A stretch of 35,634 nucleotides of DNA. Source: CAYFJO01 sp964343305 (GTDB lineage Bacteria; Planctomycetota; Planctomycetia; Pirellulales; Pirellulaceae). Below are positions 32,347-35,634 of the stretch, piece by piece. The stretch's first letter is position 1. Every line of letters begins with the position of its first letter. The translations under genes were made by a program, and so were the position numbers. The notes below the pieces were generated by a model. It was given only the letters and a program-made list of their open reading frames with translations, was not told where the DNA came from and made no database searches. The stretch covers positions 1 through 35,634 of the forward strand of contig CAYFJO010000064.1 of the NCBI GenBank assembly GCA_964343305.1, given 5' to 3'.

Positions 32347-35300
32347 ATGGCCATATCAATCGAGCAATTCGTCGCATCGCTGAACGGCAGCGGTTTGTTG
32401 GAAACCGCCGAGGTCGCCTCATTTGTCCAGTCGCTCCCGTCGGAAATGCAGACCGATGCTCAGGCCGTCGCTCGTGAACTGGTTCGACAAGGGAAACTGA
32501 CCAAGTATCAAGCCAACGCCGTCTATCGAGGCAAAACCAAGTCGCTCGTTTTCGGCGAATACACGGTGCTCGGGCAGATCGGCAAGGGCGGCATGGGCGT
32601 CGTGTTCAAAGCTTGCCATCGTCGGATGAAGCGCGAAGTTGCCGTCAAAGTGCTGCCAGCCGAAACGATGAAGGACGAAGACGCGATCAAGCGTTTCTAT
32701 CGCGAAGTCGAAGCGGCCGCCAAATTGATGCACTCGAACATCGTCACGGCGCTCGATGCCAGCGAGCACCATGGCATGCACTATCTGGTGATGGAATATG
32801 TCGAAGGCAAGGATCTGTCGGACATTCTCGAACGAAACGGCCCGCTGCCGGTCGAGCAAACGGTGGACGTCATCGTGCAAGCGGCGCAGGGGCTGGAATA
32901 CGCACACAAACAGGGTGTCGTGCATCGCGACATCAAGCCCAGCAATTTGTTGCTGTCCAAGGAAGGCACCGTCAAAATCCTCGACATGGGTTTGGCGAGG
33001 CTGCGTGGTGACGGCGTCGGAGACAAAGCAGCGCGCGCCAAGGAGTTGACCGAAACGGGCCAGGTGATGGGGACCATCGATTACATGTCGCCCGAACAAG
33101 CCGAAGACACGCGGCAAGCCGACCATCGCGCGGACATTTACAGCCTCGGTTGCACGCTGTATCGGTTGATTTCCGGCACTACCGTCTACGAGGCCGACAC
33201 GTTGATGAAGAAACTGCTGGCACATCGCGAGAGTCCGATTCCCAGCCTGCGCGCGATATGCCCGAACGCGCCGGTCCATCTCGACGCCACCTTCCAGCGA
33301 ATGATCGCCAAGCATCCCGAAGATCGCCAGCAATCCATGACCCAGGTGATCGCCGAACTGCAGACGAGTCTTGTGCCCGACACAAACGCGCCGGCACTGG
33401 CGAGCAACGTCATCGCAAGTGGTTCATCTTCCGACCATGCACTGAGCGATTTCCTGGCCAACATCGATGGTCCGCCGGCCACCTCACAACCAACCGCTGC
33501 ATCTCAAGACGAGACAATCGATCTGAACCGCCAGGACGAAGACACCGGCGACCAGATTCCAACTTACGTCGAACCCATCGAACGTCGAACCAAAGTGCTC
33601 GCCAAGAAAGAAGGCCAGCAGCGAACCGGCGAAAGGAAACTTACTTCATTCGCGATCGGGCTCGGTGCCCTGTGCGTCGCCGGCCTCATCGGGTTGGTCG
33701 TTTTCATCCTCAATGGGGACGGCTCCGATACGCCCAACACAGATCCCAGCCGCCCCATTGCCAACAACGGTTCGAATACGACGGAACAGCCCAATACCAG
33801 CGCAGTTTCCCCAGCGACCATCGTTGTTGACTTGAAGCTGGTCCACACGCTCGACCACGGCGAGCCCGTCATGCGTGTCGCTTTTTCTCCCGACGGAAAA
33901 ACCATGGCAACGCAACAAGCCAATCAGTTGATTCAGTTGTGGACGCCCGGCGAATCCAAACCGCGATCCGTCATCAGCGGTCCGGCGGGCAATTCGGTCA
34001 AAGGGGGGCGCGGACGTCTGTCGTTTTCATCCGATGGAAAGATCCTGTGCAGCGTCCATGATTCGTTTCATCTCTGGAACACAACCACTGGTGAAGAAAT
34101 TCTCCCACCGAAAAAACCAGGCAGCGTACGCATCGCAAGATTGACGCCCGACGACAAGTACATCGCGATCGCAGGCCACGATGACCAGTTTCGTTTGTTG
34201 GGTCGCAACACGTACGAAACGCAATTGGAGCTGCGGCACGATCGCGTCAACGCATTTGCTTTTGATCCGCGTGGTCGTGTTTTTGTCACCGCCGGCGAGG
34301 ACCACGCGATCAAAGGCTGGCTTTGGGATGGATCGCCGCAAGGCACTTTGACCGATGCGCACGGAGCAAGCATTTCCGACGCCGTCATTTCCGCCGACGG
34401 AGAAAAACTTGCGACGACCGCCCGAGACAAGACGATCAAAATCTGGGAACCTGTCGAGGGCAAACTGTTGCTGGACTTGCGAGAGACGGCCGACGTACAC
34501 ACGTTGGCATTTGCGCCGGGCAGCCGCGTGTTGGCCGGTGCGATTGGCTACGGAAACAAAGTTGTGTTGTGGGACACGCAGTCCGGCAGGGTGATTGAGC
34601 GGTTCGAACCACAAACCGCGCCGGTCAACGACCTCGCATTTTCACCCGACGGCAATTGGCTGGCCACCGCGAGCCAGGACCGAACGGTTCGCTTGTGGCG
34701 TTATCAAGAGGTGGCCTTGTCGACTCGCGAGATCGCAGCCTACGACGTTTCGGTTTCGAGCCTCGACTTTTCTCCAGACGGAAAACACTTGGCGTCGGGT
34801 GGCGAGAATGATGTCGTGAGAATCTGGGAAGTCGCGTCGGGCAAGGCGCGCGATCTGGAGGCCTCGCCACTCTGGTACAAATGCTTGGCGTTTTCGCCCG
34901 ACGGAAAGTGGCTGGCGGCCGTCGGATCCGGGGAAGCGGCCAAGCTGATCGATGTGGCAACTGGCAAGGTCGCGAGAAGCCTCAAAGCGAATTCATGGGT
35001 CGCCTGGTCCAAGCAGGGCAACTTACTGGCTGGCGGTTCTTACGATGAGGATTTTCGCGTGTTCGACACCCAGACATGGCAAGAGAAATTCGAGTTGGCG
35101 CACTCGCGGCCCTTGGTAGCTTTTTCCGCGGATGGCAAGGTGCTGGTGTCCGCAAACACACAAGGCGTCAAGTCGTGGGATATGTCCGACGGCACGCACT
35201 TGGCCGAGTTCGATATCGATGACACGGTTGACCTGCTGGCCCATCATCCTCGGACGGATGCGATTGTTACGGTGGATAATGGATCGTCAACGGTCATCAA

Positions 35301-35574
35301 AATCCACCAGCTTTCCACTCAGACAATTGAATTCGAGGCGGAACATGCGTTGTCACAAATCAAGTTTTCGCCCAACGGAGAATTAGTGGCGGGTTCACTG
35401 CACTATCAAAAAAAGATTATCTTCTGGGATGCGAGGACGGGCAATCAAGTGGGCGAGATCAAGCACCCTGACAGCGTGGATTGCCTGGACTTTGCCGACG
35501 ACAACAAAACGATCGCGACCGGCTGTGGCGACGGTAAGATCCGTTTCTTCGACTACACTCGCTTGAAACCGTAG
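32347..35574 (+). CDS. Ser/Thr protein kinase with extracytoplasmic WD40 propellers
   Basis: The 1075-residue protein opens with a helical domain of about 65 residues (SIEQFVASLNGSGLLETAEV, LVRQGKLTKYQANAVYRGKT) common in Planctomycetes kinases. The kinase domain (about 72-345) has GKGGMGVVF, the VAVKVL lysine, HRDIKPSN near 194, and DMGLAR in place of DFG; the active-site residues are present. An acidic, Asp/Thr-rich linker leads to one membrane helix (about 433-455, AIGLGALCVAGLIGLVVFIL). From about 495 to the end, at least 12 WD40-type repeats (FSPDGKTMATQQ, FSPDGNWLATASQD, FSPDGKHLASGGENDVVRIW) would form two propellers outside the cytoplasm. Unlike the other two kinases it lacks the zinc motif and an adjacent sigma factor. 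Confidence 0.92.
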   Translation: MAISIEQFVASLNGSGLLETAEVASFVQSLPSEMQTDAQAVARELVRQGKLTKYQANAVYRGKTKSLVFGEYTVLGQIGKGGMGVVFKACHRRMKREVAVKVLPAETMKDEDAIKRFYREVEAAAKLMHSNIVTALDASEHHGMHYLVMEYVEGKDLSDILERNGPLPVEQTVDVIVQAAQGLEYAHKQGVVHRDIKPSNLLLSKEGTVKILDMGLARLRGDGVGDKAARAKELTETGQVMGTIDYMSPEQAEDTRQADHRADIYSLGCTLYRLISGTTVYEADTLMKKLLAHRESPIPSLRAICPNAPVHLDATFQRMIAKHPEDRQQSMTQVIAELQTSLVPDTNAPALASNVIASGSSSDHALSDFLANIDGPPATSQPTAASQDETIDLNRQDEDTGDQIPTYVEPIERRTKVLAKKEGQQRTGERKLTSFAIGLGALCVAGLIGLVVFILNGDGSDTPNTDPSRPIANNGSNTTEQPNTSAVSPATIVVDLKLVHTLDHGEPVMRVAFSPDGKTMATQQANQLIQLWTPGESKPRSVISGPAGNSVKGGRGRLSFSSDGKILCSVHDSFHLWNTTTGEEILPPKKPGSVRIARLTPDDKYIAIAGHDDQFRLLGRNTYETQLELRHDRVNAFAFDPRGRVFVTAGEDHAIKGWLWDGSPQGTLTDAHGASISDAVISADGEKLATTARDKTIKIWEPVEGKLLLDLRETADVHTLAFAPGSRVLAGAIGYGNKVVLWDTQSGRVIERFEPQTAPVNDLAFSPDGNWLATASQDRTVRLWRYQEVALSTREIAAYDVSVSSLDFSPDGKHLASGGENDVVRIWEVASGKARDLEASPLWYKCLAFSPDGKWLAAVGSGEAAKLIDVATGKVARSLKANSWVAWSKQGNLLAGGSYDEDFRVFDTQTWQEKFELAHSRPLVAFSADGKVLVSANTQGVKSWDMSDGTHLAEFDIDDTVDLLAHHPRTDAIVTVDNGSSTVIKIHQLSTQTIEFEAEHALSQIKFSPNGELVAGSLHYQKKIIFWDARTGNQVGEIKHPDSVDCLDFADDNKTIATGCGDGKIRFFDYTRLKP

Positions 35575-35634
35575 ATCGACTAGCCCGGATTATTCATGAA
35601 CCGCCGTCCAAACAACGTAATGTTCTCTGTGAAA
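35575..35634. other. right edge: repeat-like sequence and possible start of a gene
   Basis: TAGCCCGGATTATTCATGAA (35581-35600) resembles one arm of a dispersed Planctomycetes palindrome (recalled, not checked). An ATG at 35596 opens a frame to the window end, 13 codons, too few to judge. Confidence 0.2.

Overview
The window looks like a chromosomal segment of a Planctomycetes bacterium (Pirellulales-like), probably from a draft or metagenome assembly. The evidence is large Ser/Thr kinases fused to WD40, HEAT or BNR domains, ECF-type sigma factors paired with those kinases, an SHD1-domain protein, a Uma2 endonuclease, CehA-like and sorbosone-dehydrogenase-like secreted proteins, and many short palindromic repeats between genes. 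A run of exactly 100 N (2680-2779) is a scaffold join of unknown true length. Most of the window has fairly high GC. No rRNA, tRNA or CRISPR array was seen.

Left part (1-12.5 kb): on the minus strand, a lipoprotein whose 5' end lies in the gap, translationally coupled to a secretin; then an orphan LutA-type CCG-domain protein. On the plus strand, an RpoD-like sigma factor with a TTG start, convergent with metF. Next are a GGDEF diguanylate cyclase, a zinc-ribbon membrane protein, and a tightly overlapping minus-strand operon dnaJ/cbpA - small membrane protein - rnpA - yidD. A secreted CehA/McbA-like protein follows.

Middle part (12.5-26 kb): a Uma2 endonuclease and an OleB/haloalkane-dehalogenase-like hydrolase, then the most interesting region, a tandemly duplicated signalling module. 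Each copy has a 207-residue ECF-like sigma factor followed by a Ser/Thr kinase that begins with an HxxxCxxC anti-sigma zinc motif, crosses the membrane about three times and carries a BNR-type outer domain. Copy 1 (14.2-19.1 kb) is disturbed in three ways: an AT-richer unrelated gene sits between sigma factor and kinase; a dispersed palindromic repeat is inserted in frame between the HRD and DLG motifs; and a TGA replaces the tryptophan codon of an Asp-box. Copy 2 (19.2-26.0 kb) is intact and encodes a 2017-residue receptor with HEAT repeats, Asp-boxes and two copies of a C-terminal module, the last perhaps cut short next to a transposase remnant.

Right part (26-35.6 kb): a degraded transposase and a second gene relic; a two-gene operon of Tat-exported RidA-like and SelA-like PLP proteins; a HAD phosphatase; a secreted beta-propeller protein whose signal peptide is partly encoded by a palindromic repeat; a WD40-SHD1 protein; and a third Ser/Thr kinase with a large WD40 outer domain. 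A recurring theme is short palindromic repeats lying beside, and twice inside, coding sequence.
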